Shown here in pieces: positions 8,347 through 15,212 of a DNA stretch of 18,916 bases. Within the stretch, counting starts at the first letter, position 1. Each line of letters starts with the position of its first letter. A program made the translations under genes and the position numbers. The stretch lies in contig CAJMLV010000048.1 in NCBI GenBank assembly GCA_905214345.1, positions 1 through 18,916 on the forward strand, given 5' to 3'. The notes beneath the pieces were generated by a model. The model was not told the origin of the DNA, did not search any database, and worked only from the letters and a program-made list of their open reading frames with translations. Origin of the DNA: an uncultured bacterium. Lineage in GTDB: Bacteria; Bacillota; Clostridia; Oscillospirales; Ruminococcaceae.

Positions 8347-9753
8347 TCAGTGGATGCCCTTGCGCTTGCCCACGATGAGGGTAAGGGTGAAGGGGACCAC
8401 GATGGCGATGGCCATGGCCACCAGGAACATGACCATGTGCTGGGGCTGGATGGAGAGGAAGCCGGGCAGGCCGCCCACGCCGATGGAGAAGGCCATGACG
8501 CCGCTGCCCACCGACACGGTGGCGGCGATGGCAGAGCCGATCATGCCGCAGATGAAGGGGAAGCCGTGCTTGATGTTGACACCGAAGAGGGCGGGCTCGG
8601 TAACGCCCATGTAGCCGGAGATGCAGGCAGGGATGGAGACCTGACGGTCACGCTCGTCCTTCTGCAATACGATCATAGCCAGAACGGCGGAAGCCTGGGC
8701 GATGTTGGACAACGCGATCATGGGCCACAGCATGGTGCCGCCGAACTGGTTGGACAGCTGGGTGTCGATGGCGTTGGTCATGTGGTGCAGGCCGGTGATG
8801 ACCAGCGGGGCATACAGGAAACCGAAGACGGGGGCGAAGATCCAGCGCAGGTTGGTGGTCAGGCCCACATACACCACGTTGGCGATGACGTCCCCGATCT
8901 TCCAGCCGATGGGGCCGACGATGGTGTGGGCGATGAGGACGGACAGGACCAGAGAGAAGAAGGGAACGATGATCATGGAGAGGTATTCGGGGGTGATCTT
9001 CTTGAAGAAGCGTTCCAGGTACACCAGCACGAAACCGGCCAGGATGGCGGGGATGACCTGGGCCTGGTAGCCGATCATTTCCACCTGGGCGAAACCGAAG
9101 TCCCACACGGGGATGGTCTCGGCTTCGGCCACGCTGTAAGCGTTGAGCAGCTGGGGAGAGACCAGGCAGATGCCCAGGATGATGCCCAAAATCTGGGTGC
9201 CGCCCATCTTTTTGACCACCGACCAGCAGATGGCCACCGGCAGGTAGTGGAAGACGGCCTCACCGATGAGCCAGAGGAAGCTGTACATGCCGGACCAGAA
9301 CTGGGAGATATCGGCCAGGGTCATGGTGCCGTCCTGGAAGATCTTCACTTCGCCGATGAAGTTGCGGAAGCCCAGGATCAGGCCGCCGACGATCAGGGCG
9401 GGAATGAGGGGGGCGAAGATCTCCGCCAGGTTGCTCATAAAGCGCTGGGCGGGGTTCTGGTTGCTCTTGGCCGCCTGCTTGACAGCCTCCTTGCTCACGC
9501 CCTCGATGCCGGCGATGGAGGTGAACTCGTTGTAGAACTCGGCCACTTCGTTGCCGATGATGACCTGGAACTGCCCGGCCTGGGTGAAGCTGCCCTTGGC
9601 CGAAGGCAGGGCCTCGATGGCCGGAACGTCGGCCTTGGAGGGGTCGACGAGAACGAAGCGCATGCGGGTGACGCAATGGGTAACGGCGCTGATGTTTTCC
9701 TTACCGCCCACAAGCTCCAGCAGCTTGGTGGCGTCCTGCGTGAATTTGCCCAT
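8347..9753 (-). CDS. treB: Trehalose-specific PTS transporter, EIIBC component
   Basis: A 468-residue membrane permease that takes up trehalose and phosphorylates it to trehalose 6-phosphate. The EIIB domain (about 1-85) has the phosphocysteine motif AVTHCVTRMRF with C27. After a linker, the EIIC domain (about 105-468) contains many hydrophobic segments and the sugar-PTS motif GYMGVTEPALFG. No EIIA domain is fused, as in other TreB proteins, so a glucose-type EIIA encoded elsewhere must supply phosphate. AGGAGG (9759-9764 on the complement) lies five bases before the ATG. Transcription starts from the operator-bearing promoter at 9842-9870, and treC follows. The closest alternatives are sucrose or beta-glucoside EIIBC proteins; linkage to treC and treR makes trehalose the strong choice. 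Confidence 0.95.
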   Translation of the reverse strand: MGKFTQDATKLLELVGGKENISAVTHCVTRMRFVLVDPSKADVPAIEALPSAKGSFTQAGQFQVIIGNEVAEFYNEFTSIAGIEGVSKEAVKQAAKSNQNPAQRFMSNLAEIFAPLIPALIVGGLILGFRNFIGEVKIFQDGTMTLADISQFWSGMYSFLWLIGEAVFHYLPVAICWSVVKKMGGTQILGIILGICLVSPQLLNAYSVAEAETIPVWDFGFAQVEMIGYQAQVIPAILAGFVLVYLERFFKKITPEYLSMIIVPFFSLVLSVLIAHTIVGPIGWKIGDVIANVVYVGLTTNLRWIFAPVFGFLYAPLVITGLHHMTNAIDTQLSNQFGGTMLWPMIALSNIAQASAVLAMIVLQKDERDRQVSIPACISGYMGVTEPALFGVNIKHGFPFICGMIGSAIAATVSVGSGVMAFSIGVGGLPGFLSIQPQHMVMFLVAMAIAIVVPFTLTLIVGKRKGIH

Positions 9754-9809
9754 GATTTCCTCCTGCGGGGTTGGCCCGTCTTGTTGGTATTTGTCTGATG
9801 TTTTCCTCC

Positions 9810-9827
9810 GACTTATACGTATATGTC
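9810..9827. promoter_or_regulatory. TreR operator 2: near-perfect palindrome downstream of the treB start point
   Basis: GACTTATACGTATATGTC has a perfect 10-bp TATACGTATA core (9814-9823) and complementary ends with one mismatched pair. Its centre is 37 bp from operator 1, inside the predicted treB leader. Two sites suggest cooperative binding or a roadblock. Confidence 0.72.
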
Positions 9828-9841
9828 TTTGCTGTGACTAC

Positions 9842-9870
9842 AAGATAACATATACGTATATGTTTGTCCA
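9842..9870 (-). promoter_or_regulatory. treB promoter
   Basis: Read on the minus strand this is TGGACA, a 17-base spacer, then TATCTT. The -35 box matches consensus at five of six positions; the -10 is weaker. The spacer is filled by the perfect operator palindrome at 9847-9864. The start point would be near 9835, leaving a leader of roughly 80 bases. Confidence 0.7.
9847..9864. promoter_or_regulatory. TreR operator 1: perfect 18-bp palindrome in the treB promoter
   Basis: AACATATACGTATATGTT is fully self-complementary and occupies the -35/-10 spacer of the treB promoter, where a bound repressor would block RNA polymerase. The same core occurs 37 bp downstream and, degenerate, in the treR promoter. 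GntR-family TreR repressors bind AT-rich palindromes of this general kind, so assignment to TreR is a good inference. Confidence 0.82.
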
Positions 9871-9937
9871 TATACCGGGGCAAACTTTGGTGGCTTGCAC
9901 AAGGAGGCAGCGGGTTATTTTGTGAATTTGACGATAC

Positions 9938-9987
9938 AAAATCAAAAAAAGCATACAAGAAAGATCACTTGTATGCCTTTTGATTTT
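9938..9987. terminator. Terminator upstream of the treB promoter (end of the treR transcript)
   Basis: GCATACAAG (9951-9959) pairs with CTTGTATGC (9968-9976). The stem extends through AAAATCAAAA (9938-9947) with TTTTGATTTT (9978-9987) across a small bulge. On the minus strand the hairpin is followed by seven T residues, a classic intrinsic terminator. It lies about 540 bases past the treR stop and just before the treB promoter, so it would insulate treBC from treR read-through. Confidence 0.85.
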
Positions 9988-10016
9988 GCTTTTTGTTTTG
10001 GGGAATGGCGTTTTCC

Positions 10017-10480
10017 GGGCTGACAGCATCTTTCCGTTGTGTCCTTCCTTTTGTGACCAAAAGGAAGCGAAAAGTCCCGCCGTTCCGATGCGGCGGCCGC
10101 CGGCTGGGGCTGCGGCCCCAGACCCCAAGATGCGGCCACCTTACGACGGCCTACTCAGGCCCTGGGGGCCTGAGCAAGGAAAATTTTTTAAAAGCCGCAA
10201 GGGCTGGCTTCTGCTAAGCAGCCGTTACCGGGAAATGGTTTTAAAATCATTCCTTGTTCACCGGGCCCCAGCCCGGTGAATAGGCCGTCGTGAGGTGGCC
10301 GCATTCCCCGGGTCCAGGGCCGCAGCCCTGGTCGGCGTCCACCGCATCGAAACGGTGGCGGTTTTTCGGTTCCTTTTTGACGCCAAAAAGGAACAACTAC
10401 ACGGCAGCCTGCCGTTTCCCCGGCAGCCGGGCACGAAAAGGAAGGACTATCCGGCAGCCTGCCGTCCCCCGGCAGCCTAC
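10017..10480. repeat. Composite hairpin repeat R1: two units in head-to-head inversion
   Basis: This non-coding stretch between treB and treR holds two copies of one hairpin-rich unit facing each other. The plus copy has H1 (10044-10067), H2 (10077-10096), H3 (10104-10121), a conserved linker (about 10129-10153) and H4 (10154-10174). The minus copy has H4 (10257-10280), a linker, H3 (10314-10331), H2 (10339-10358) and H1 (10369-10394). The symmetry centre is near 10216, in CTGCTAAGCAG. Short palindromes CGGCAGCCTGCCG follow at 10402-10414 and 10452-10464, with a half copy of another H1 (GGGCACGAAAAGGAA) between them. On the treR strand all this would be 3' untranslated RNA. No credible protein is encoded. 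Confidence 0.85.
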
Positions 10481-10494
10481 AAAACCACCAAAAC

Positions 10495-10507
10495 ACGCCC
10501 GGGGCGT
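10495..10507 (-). terminator. Possible weak terminator just after treR
   Basis: ACGCCC (10495-10500) and GGGCGT (10502-10507) are complementary around a single base, so a real loop would use only about four pairs. On the minus strand GTTTTGGTGGTTTTG follows. It is much weaker than the terminator at 9938-9987. Confidence 0.25.
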
Positions 10508-10525
10508 ACCCCACCCCGCCGTATT

Positions 10526-11242
10526 TTATTTCGGACTGCGTTTGGCAAAGTCCACGAATCGAAACCGGTCCCAGCGGTGCCGGGATTCGGTGTGCTGGAA
10601 CAGGGCCCCGTTTTCCAGATAGACATAGCTGGACACCCGGATGATGATGTCGTTGCGGCCCAGGTCCAGGTACCGGCGGTCCTCCTCGGTGGCGCGGGCG
10701 GCGGTGATCTCTTTCTGGGCAAAGCCGATGCGCAGGCCCAGCTGCCCTTCCAGATACTTGTACAGGGAATCCTGCACCGCTTCTTCCGGCAGTTCGGGCA
10801 CATATTTCCGGTTCAGGAAATCCTTGTCCAGGATCACCCGTTCCCCTTCGATCTCCCGCACCCGGTACAGCCGCCAGACCTCATCATCCCTGGTCACGTC
10901 CAGGGCCTTCATCAGTTCCCGGTTGCCCCGTACCGTTTCCAGCCGGGCCACGTGGGTGACGGTGCGGTAGCCTTCCGCCAATGCCAGTTCCTGAAAGCTG
11001 GTCAGCCCCGATACCGGGAACACCACCTTTTCGTGGTTCAGGACCAGGGCTTCCTTGCCCCGGGATTTCTGGATAAAGCCTTCCTGTTCCAGCAGGGCCA
11101 GGGCTTTGCGCAGTGTATCCCGGGAAACGCCGTATTCCTCGATCAGGATGTTTTCCGCTGGCAGGCGGCTGTCCGCCGGGTAGACACCCGACCGGATACG
11201 CTCGGCCAAATCGCTGTATACTTCCACATACTTGCTTGCCAC
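10526..11242 (-). CDS. treR: Trehalose operon repressor, GntR family (HutC/UTRA type)
   Basis: A 238-residue transcription regulator. The N-terminal winged helix (about 5-68) has the GntR pattern YSDLAERIRSGVY, LPAENILIEEYGVSRDTLRKA and LEQEGFI. The C-terminal UTRA effector domain (about 90-230) contains VWRLYRVREIEGERVILDKD and the end motif HRWDRFRFVDFAKR, typical of Bacillus-type TreR, whose effector is trehalose 6-phosphate. The start codon is GTG at 11242, with AGGAG eight bases upstream. It reads in the same direction as treB and treC but has its own promoter, whose spacer contains an operator-like site, suggesting autoregulation. It is not related to the LacI-type TreR of E. coli. Confidence 0.93.
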   Translation of the reverse strand: MASKYVEVYSDLAERIRSGVYPADSRLPAENILIEEYGVSRDTLRKALALLEQEGFIQKSRGKEALVLNHEKVVFPVSGLTSFQELALAEGYRTVTHVARLETVRGNRELMKALDVTRDDEVWRLYRVREIEGERVILDKDFLNRKYVPELPEEAVQDSLYKYLEGQLGLRIGFAQKEITAARATEEDRRYLDLGRNDIIIRVSSYVYLENGALFQHTESRHRWDRFRFVDFAKRSPK

Positions 11243-11299
11243 AGTTCAGACTCCTCTCTGCCGCCGGGACGCCCCCTGTACGGCCAACTTGTTGATTTC

Positions 11300-11328
11300 A
11301 GCATAACATAGGCGTATACCTTTGGCAA
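11300..11328 (-). promoter_or_regulatory. treR promoter
   Basis: On the minus strand: TTGCCA, a 17-base spacer, TATGCT. Both boxes are close to sigma-A consensus and spacing is ideal. The spacer matches the treB promoter spacer at 13 of 17 positions. The predicted start point is near 11293, about 50 bases before the GTG. Confidence 0.8.
11305..11322. promoter_or_regulatory. Degenerate TreR operator in the treR promoter
   Basis: AACATAGGCGTATACCTT matches the perfect treB operator at 14 of 18 positions and sits at the same place, in the -35/-10 spacer. Its own symmetry is imperfect, so weaker binding and mild autorepression are expected. Confidence 0.62.
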
Positions 11329-11338
11329 GAGCAGACGC

Positions 11339-11375
11339 AAAAAAGCCGGGCGGAAAGCACTTCCGCCCGGCTTTT
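11339..11375 (-). terminator. Terminator of the gmd-fcl-manC operon
   Basis: A perfect 15-bp GC-rich stem (11341-11355 with 11361-11375) with loop AGCAC, followed on the minus strand by a run of six T residues. It lies six bases after the manC-type stop codon and just before the treR promoter, cleanly separating the two units. Confidence 0.93.
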
Positions 11376-11381
11376 GCCGTG

Positions 11382-12701
11382 TTACAGTTCAAATTTCTGC
11401 TTGTCCGCCACGTCGATCTCGGCGCCGATCTGCACCTCGATGACTTCCAGGCGGCTGTCCGCAATGAGGGTATGGCGCACACCCGCGGGCATGGTCACCA
11501 CGTCCCCGGGACGCACCGCCCGCTCGTCGCCGTCGATGATGGTGCGGCCCATGCCGTCCACAATGGTCCAGACCTCGTCCCGGTGCTCATGGCTGTGGTA
11601 GGTCAGCCGGTGCCCCGCGTTGAGGACGATGCGGATGGTGGTCGCCTGGGGCTGCACATCCAGAATGGTGAAGGAACCCCAGCTCTTTTCCGCAAAGCGG
11701 GCTTCCCCTTCCACCTTTTCCACAAAGGGCTTGATATGGCTGGACCGGCCCTTGTCGCTGACCAGGATGCCGTCGCTGGACGCCGCCACCACCATATCCT
11801 TGCAGCCCATGCAGATGATGGGGATGTTCAGCTGGTTGATGACGTTGCAGTTTTCGCAGGTATCGTCCATCTCCACCTTGCCGATGGCCGGGTCGGCCAT
11901 GACCTCGCAGAAGGTGTTCCAGGTGCCCACGTCCTTCCACTGCCCGGAATAACGCATCACCGCAATATCCGGTTCGTTTTCGGCCACGGCGTAGTCGAAG
12001 CTGATGCGCTTCTGCATGGCGTAGTTGGCCTGCAGGTCGGCAAAGCCCCGGAAATCCAGCTGCTGGTGGGCGATGTTCAACAGATACCTCAGCCTGAAGG
12101 CGAACACACCGCCGTTCCACAGGGCCCCTCTGGCAATATAGGCCGCGGCGGTGGCTTCATCGGGTTTTTCCTTGAAGGAAGCCACCTTGCTGACGGGGTC
12201 CTTGCTCTTGGGGATGATATAGCCGAACTTGGCGCTGGGATAGGTGGGCTCGATGCCCATGAGGGTCAGGTTGGCGGCCGCCGGGTTTTCCGGCCCGGCC
12301 AGGCGGGCCATCTGCTTGACGGCGGCAAAATAGCTGTCGTCCACATAGGGGTCCACGGGGCAGACCACCACCGGTTCGTCGGGGCGCACGCCCATCACAT
12401 CCACCAGGTAGGTGCAGGCCAGCACGATGGCGGGGAAAGTATCCCGCCGGCAGGGTTCCACACAGACGCTGACCTTGCCGCCCAGCTGGTTCTTGATGGT
12501 GCTGACCTGGCGTTTGCCGGTGGCCACCACGATGTTGGCCCGGGGGTCGGCCTTTTTGATCTGGCGGTAGACCCGCTGGACCATGCTTTCGTATTCGCCC
12601 CGCTCGTCCCGGAGCAGGGGCACGAACTGCTTGGAGCGGATGTTGTTGGACAGGGGCCAGAGCCGCTGGCCGCTGCCGCCTGAAAGCAAAATCAGATTCA
12701 T
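11382..12701 (-). CDS. manC: Mannose-1-phosphate guanylyltransferase with C-terminal cupin (bifunctional ManC/type II PMI)
   Basis: A 439-residue enzyme that makes GDP-mannose from mannose 1-phosphate and GTP. The nucleotidyltransferase domain (1 to about 290) opens with LILLSGGSGQRLWPLS, close to the family signature GGSGTRLWPLS, and has EPCRRDTFPAI, FKEKP near 177 and a WNGGVFAF loop. The C-terminal cupin (about 338-425) has WGSFTILD, a metal-site-like YHSHEHRDEVW (H369, H371, E376) and H410, as in type II phosphomannose isomerases, so it may also interconvert mannose 6-phosphate and fructose 6-phosphate. ATG at 12701 is preferred over the longer frame because the domain starts there and AAAGGGG lies six bases upstream. 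It ends the GDP-fucose operon, 31 bases after fcl. Isomerase activity is uncertain. Confidence 0.92.
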   Translation of the reverse strand: MNLILLSGGSGQRLWPLSNNIRSKQFVPLLRDERGEYESMVQRVYRQIKKADPRANIVVATGKRQVSTIKNQLGGKVSVCVEPCRRDTFPAIVLACTYLVDVMGVRPDEPVVVCPVDPYVDDSYFAAVKQMARLAGPENPAAANLTLMGIEPTYPSAKFGYIIPKSKDPVSKVASFKEKPDEATAAAYIARGALWNGGVFAFRLRYLLNIAHQQLDFRGFADLQANYAMQKRISFDYAVAENEPDIAVMRYSGQWKDVGTWNTFCEVMADPAIGKVEMDDTCENCNVINQLNIPIICMGCKDMVVAASSDGILVSDKGRSSHIKPFVEKVEGEARFAEKSWGSFTILDVQPQATTIRIVLNAGHRLTYHSHEHRDEVWTIVDGMGRTIIDGDERAVRPGDVVTMPAGVRHTLIADSRLEVIEVQIGAEIDVADKQKFEL

Positions 12702-12732
12702 GGGTTTCCCCTTTCCTGCGCGGACGGGATGG

Positions 12733-13677
12733 TTACCGCTCGGCACGCATGGGATTGTTCAGGAAATCTTCGTAGGCAAGACGGATGCCGTCTTCCAGCT
12801 CGGTCTTGTAGGTCCAGCCCAGGGCAGTGGCCTTGCTCACATCCAGCAGCTTGCGGGGGGTGCCGTTGGGCTTGCTGGGGTCCCAGCGGATCTCGCCGGT
12901 GTAGCCGATGACCTTGGCCACCAGTTCGGTGAGTTCTTTGATGGTCAGTTCCTTGCCGGTACCGGCGTTCACCGTTTCGTTGCCGGAATAGTTGTTCATC
13001 AGGAAAACGCAGAGGTTGGCCAGGTCATCCACATACAAAAACTCACGCAGAGGGCTGCCGTCGCCCCAGCAGGTGACGTAGGGCAGGTTCTGTTCCTTGG
13101 CTTCGTGGAAGCGGCGGATGAGGGCGGGCAGCACGTGGCTGTGGGTAGGATGGTAGTTATCGTTGGGGCCGTAGAGGTTGGTGGGCATGACGCTGATATA
13201 GTCGGTGCCGTACTGACGGTTGAGGAACTCACAGTATTTCAGGCCGCTGATCTTGGCCAGGGCGTAGGCCTCGTTGGTCTTTTCCAGTTCGGAGGTGAGC
13301 AGGCAGCTTTCCTTCATGGGCTGGGGAGCCATGCGGGGATAGATGCAGGAGGAGCCCAGGAATTCCAGCTTCTTGCAGCCGTTTTTCCAGGCGGAATGGA
13401 TGACGTTCATCTCCAGGATCATGTTGTCATACATGAAATCAGCCAGGGCTTCGTTGTTGGCCACGATGCCGCCCACCTTGGCCGCGGCCAGAAAGACGTA
13501 TTCCGGCTTTTCGGCGGCGAAGAACTCCTCCACGGCGTCCTGGCGGGTCAGGTCCAGTTCCTTGTGGGTGCGGGTGATGATGTTGGTATAGCCCTGGCGC
13601 TGCAGTTCGCGCACAATGGCGCTGCCCACCATGCCGCGGTGGCCCGCCACATAGATTTTGGCATTTTTGTCCATCAT
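12733..13677 (-). CDS. fcl: GDP-L-fucose synthase (GDP-4-keto-6-deoxymannose epimerase/reductase)
   Basis: A 314-residue extended short-chain dehydrogenase that epimerises GDP-4-keto-6-deoxy-mannose at C3 and C5 and reduces it with NADPH to GDP-L-fucose. The cofactor loop is GHRGMVGSA at 12-20. Fcl-specific LGSSCIYPRMAPQP is at 107-120. The catalytic Y138 and K142 lie in EAYALAKISGLKYCE. The length fits the family (about 310-320). The open frame runs 74 codons further upstream into repeat R2, but that part looks random. ATG at 13677 (or 13674) has AGGAA about 11 bases upstream and gives the normal N-terminus. It lies between gmd and manC; the gap to gmd is 253 bases and filled by repeat R2. 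Confidence 0.95.
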   Translation of the reverse strand: MMDKNAKIYVAGHRGMVGSAIVRELQRQGYTNIITRTHKELDLTRQDAVEEFFAAEKPEYVFLAAAKVGGIVANNEALADFMYDNMILEMNVIHSAWKNGCKKLEFLGSSCIYPRMAPQPMKESCLLTSELEKTNEAYALAKISGLKYCEFLNRQYGTDYISVMPTNLYGPNDNYHPTHSHVLPALIRRFHEAKEQNLPYVTCWGDGSPLREFLYVDDLANLCVFLMNNYSGNETVNAGTGKELTIKELTELVAKVIGYTGEIRWDPSKPNGTPRKLLDVSKATALGWTYKTELEDGIRLAYEDFLNNPMRAER

Positions 13678-13698
13678 GAGGGTAAGACTTCCTTTCTG

Positions 13699-13714
13699 CA
13701 TACATGCATATATG
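13699..13714. promoter_or_regulatory. 16-bp near-perfect palindrome before fcl
   Basis: CATACATGCATATATG pairs at seven of eight symmetric positions around ATGCAT and sits directly upstream of the fcl ribosome site. It could be a protein-binding site or part of an internal promoter. I found no well-spaced -35/-10 pair around it. Confidence 0.35.
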
Positions 13715-13740
13715 AGGACATGTTTTCGGTTTCTTGGCAA

Positions 13741-13930
13741 ACGGCAGTCTGCCGGATGGTTGTCGCTTTTTGCCGCCGTGAAATTTAGGTGGCGCCCTCT
13801 AGATTGCCGCTGAACGCGGCCGCCAATTTCGGAAACAACGCTGCGCGTTGCTTGCCCCTGCGGGGCAAACCGCCACCGTTTCGCTTCCTTTTCGGGCACG
13901 AAAAGGAAAAACTAATCGGCAGACTGCCGT
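13741..13930. repeat. Hairpin repeat R2 between gmd and fcl, with exact 14-nt inverted ends
   Basis: The element starts with ACGGCAGTCTGCCG (13741-13754) and ends with its exact reverse complement CGGCAGACTGCCGT (13917-13930), which touches the gmd stop codon. Next to the left end is GTTGTCGCTTTTTGCCGCC (13759-13777), identical to 19 bases of R3 but lacking the pairing arm. Next to the right end is a complete H1-type hairpin (13885-13894 with 13899-13908), beside an H2-like stretch CCGCCACCGTTTCG (13870-13883). The middle holds small GC hairpins such as TTGCCCC/GGGGCAA. It looks like a rearranged or partly deleted two-unit element and should be transcribed with gmd-fcl-manC. Confidence 0.78.
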
Positions 13931-15019
13931 TTACTTTCTCACGCCTTTTTCCAAGGCTTCGATCTTATAAAGATCCACATTTTCCTCCGCCCGTTCCACG
14001 GCTACCTTGCGCATGTCGCTGCGGACCATCAGGCGGACCAGTTCCTCGAAGCTGGTCTTGGTGGGATTCCAGCCCAGGCGGGTCTTGGCCTTGGTGGGGT
14101 CGCCCCACAGGTTGACCACGTCGGTGGGACGGTAGAAGTCCGGGCTGACCTCGATGAGCACCTTGCCGGTGGCCTTGTCGATGCCCTTTTCCTCCATGCC
14201 CTCGCCCACGAATTCCAGCTCGATGCCCACCTCACGGAACGCCAGGGTGCAGAATTCCCGCACGCTGTGCTGTTCGCCGGTGGCAATGACGAAGTCCTCG
14301 GGCTCGTCCTGCTGCAGGATCAGCCACATGCACTCCACATAATCCCGGGCATAGCCCCAGTCCCGCAGGCTGGACAGGTTGCCCAGATACAGCTTGTCCT
14401 GCTTGCCCTGGGCGATGCGGGCCGCCGCCAGGGTGATCTTGCGGGTGACGAAGGTCTCGCCCCGGCGCTCGGATTCATGGTTGAAGAGGATGCCGGAGCA
14501 GCAGAACATGTTGTAGGCTTCCCGGTATTCCTTCACGATCCAGAACCCGTACTGCTTGGCCACAGCATAGGGGCTGTACGGGTGGAAGGGGGTGTTTTCG
14601 TTCTGGGGAACTTCCTCCACCTTGCCGTACAGCTCGCTGGTGGAAGCCTGATAGATGCGGCAGGTCTTTTCCAGACCGCAGACGCGCACCGCTTCCAGCA
14701 GGCGCAGCACGCCGGTGGCCACCACGTCGGCGGTGTATTCCGGCACGTCGAAGCTGACCTGCACATGGCTCTGGGCCGCCAGGTTGTAGATCTCGTCCGG
14801 GCGGACTTCGGCCACGATCTTGACCATACTCAGGGAATCCGCCAGGTCACCGTAATGCAGGTGGAACTGGGGGTGGCCCTCCAGATGGGCGATGCGCTCC
14901 CGGTAGTCCACGCTGGAACGGCGGATCATGCCGTGGACGTCGTAGCCTTTTTCGATGAGGAACTCGGCCAGATAACTGCCGTCCTGTCCGGTAACGCCGG
15001 TGATGAGGGCTTTTTTCAT
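13931..15019 (-). CDS. gmd: GDP-mannose 4,6-dehydratase
   Basis: A 362-residue extended short-chain dehydrogenase that converts GDP-D-mannose to GDP-4-keto-6-deoxy-D-mannose, the first committed step to GDP-L-fucose. Motifs: ALITGVTGQDGSYLAEFL at 4-21 with the NADP-binding glycines, IRRSS, NLAAQSHVQVSF at 79-90, QASTSELYG at 124-132 (T127, E129), and SPYAVAK with Y151 and K155. Length and motifs match bacterial Gmd (about 370). ATG at 15019 has AAGGAG seven bases upstream and gives the standard N-terminus; the frame's upstream extension of 23 codons is not family-like. It is first in the operon, read from the promoter at 15126-15154. Confidence 0.96.
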   Translation of the reverse strand: MKKALITGVTGQDGSYLAEFLIEKGYDVHGMIRRSSVDYRERIAHLEGHPQFHLHYGDLADSLSMVKIVAEVRPDEIYNLAAQSHVQVSFDVPEYTADVVATGVLRLLEAVRVCGLEKTCRIYQASTSELYGKVEEVPQNENTPFHPYSPYAVAKQYGFWIVKEYREAYNMFCCSGILFNHESERRGETFVTRKITLAAARIAQGKQDKLYLGNLSSLRDWGYARDYVECMWLILQQDEPEDFVIATGEQHSVREFCTLAFREVGIELEFVGEGMEEKGIDKATGKVLIEVSPDFYRPTDVVNLWGDPTKAKTRLGWNPTKTSFEELVRLMVRSDMRKVAVERAEENVDLYKIEALEKGVRK

Positions 15020-15105
15020 CTTTTTGCTCCTTTTTCTGCCCGCCGGGGGCATGGGTTGTATTTTCTTGCACCGCAGACTTTCGGCCAAAAAGGCACACAG
15101 CGGCC

Positions 15106-15133
15106 TTGCTTTTTACTTTCCATCCAGTATAAT
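15106..15133 (+). promoter_or_regulatory. Promoter of the AraC-family gene
   Basis: TTGCTT (15106-15111), a 16-base spacer, then a perfect TATAAT (15128-15133). The start would be near 15140, about 70 bases before the ATG. It overlaps the gmd -10 box by four bases, so polymerase should not occupy both at once. Confidence 0.75.
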
Positions 15134-15154
15134 GGTTTTAACACGCCTTGGCAA
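15126..15154 (-). promoter_or_regulatory. gmd operon promoter
   Basis: On the minus strand: TTGCCA, 17 bases, TATACT, a near-consensus sigma-A promoter with a leader of about 100 bases before gmd. Its -10 box overlaps the -10 box of the divergent AraC-type gene. Confidence 0.8.
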
Positions 15155-15212
15155 GGGAAGATATTGCCGCAGTTTTTGCACTATATTGCTCCTGCACTTT
15201 CGGAGGTGCCTC

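Noticed and set aside
6616..9798. 1060-residue plus-strand frame across treC and treB
   Set aside because: Antisense shadow of two securely identified genes.
10017..10480. CRISPR array or classic REP element
   Set aside because: Units are not short direct repeats with regular spacers, and no cas gene or RAYT gene is near; the structure is a series of different hairpins.
9980..10525. Small open frames inside repeat R1
   Set aside because: They follow the hairpin repeats, change with orientation, lack ribosome sites and resemble no protein.
11322..13788. Long plus-strand frames opposite the manC-type gene and fcl
   Set aside because: Shadows of real genes, with no recognisable domain.
13678..13899. 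74-codon N-terminal extension of fcl
   Set aside because: It reads through repeat R2 and the leader; the family N-terminus starts at the internal ATG.
15020..15125. Riboswitch in the gmd leader
   Set aside because: About 100 bases with only weak complementarities and no terminator hairpin or known aptamer pattern that I can see.
14267..15212. Plus-strand frames opposite gmd and upstream in-frame extension of the AraC-type gene
   Set aside because: The former is antisense to gmd; the latter covers the mapped-looking promoter and lacks family similarity, whereas GGAGG at 15202 supports the ATG at 15213.
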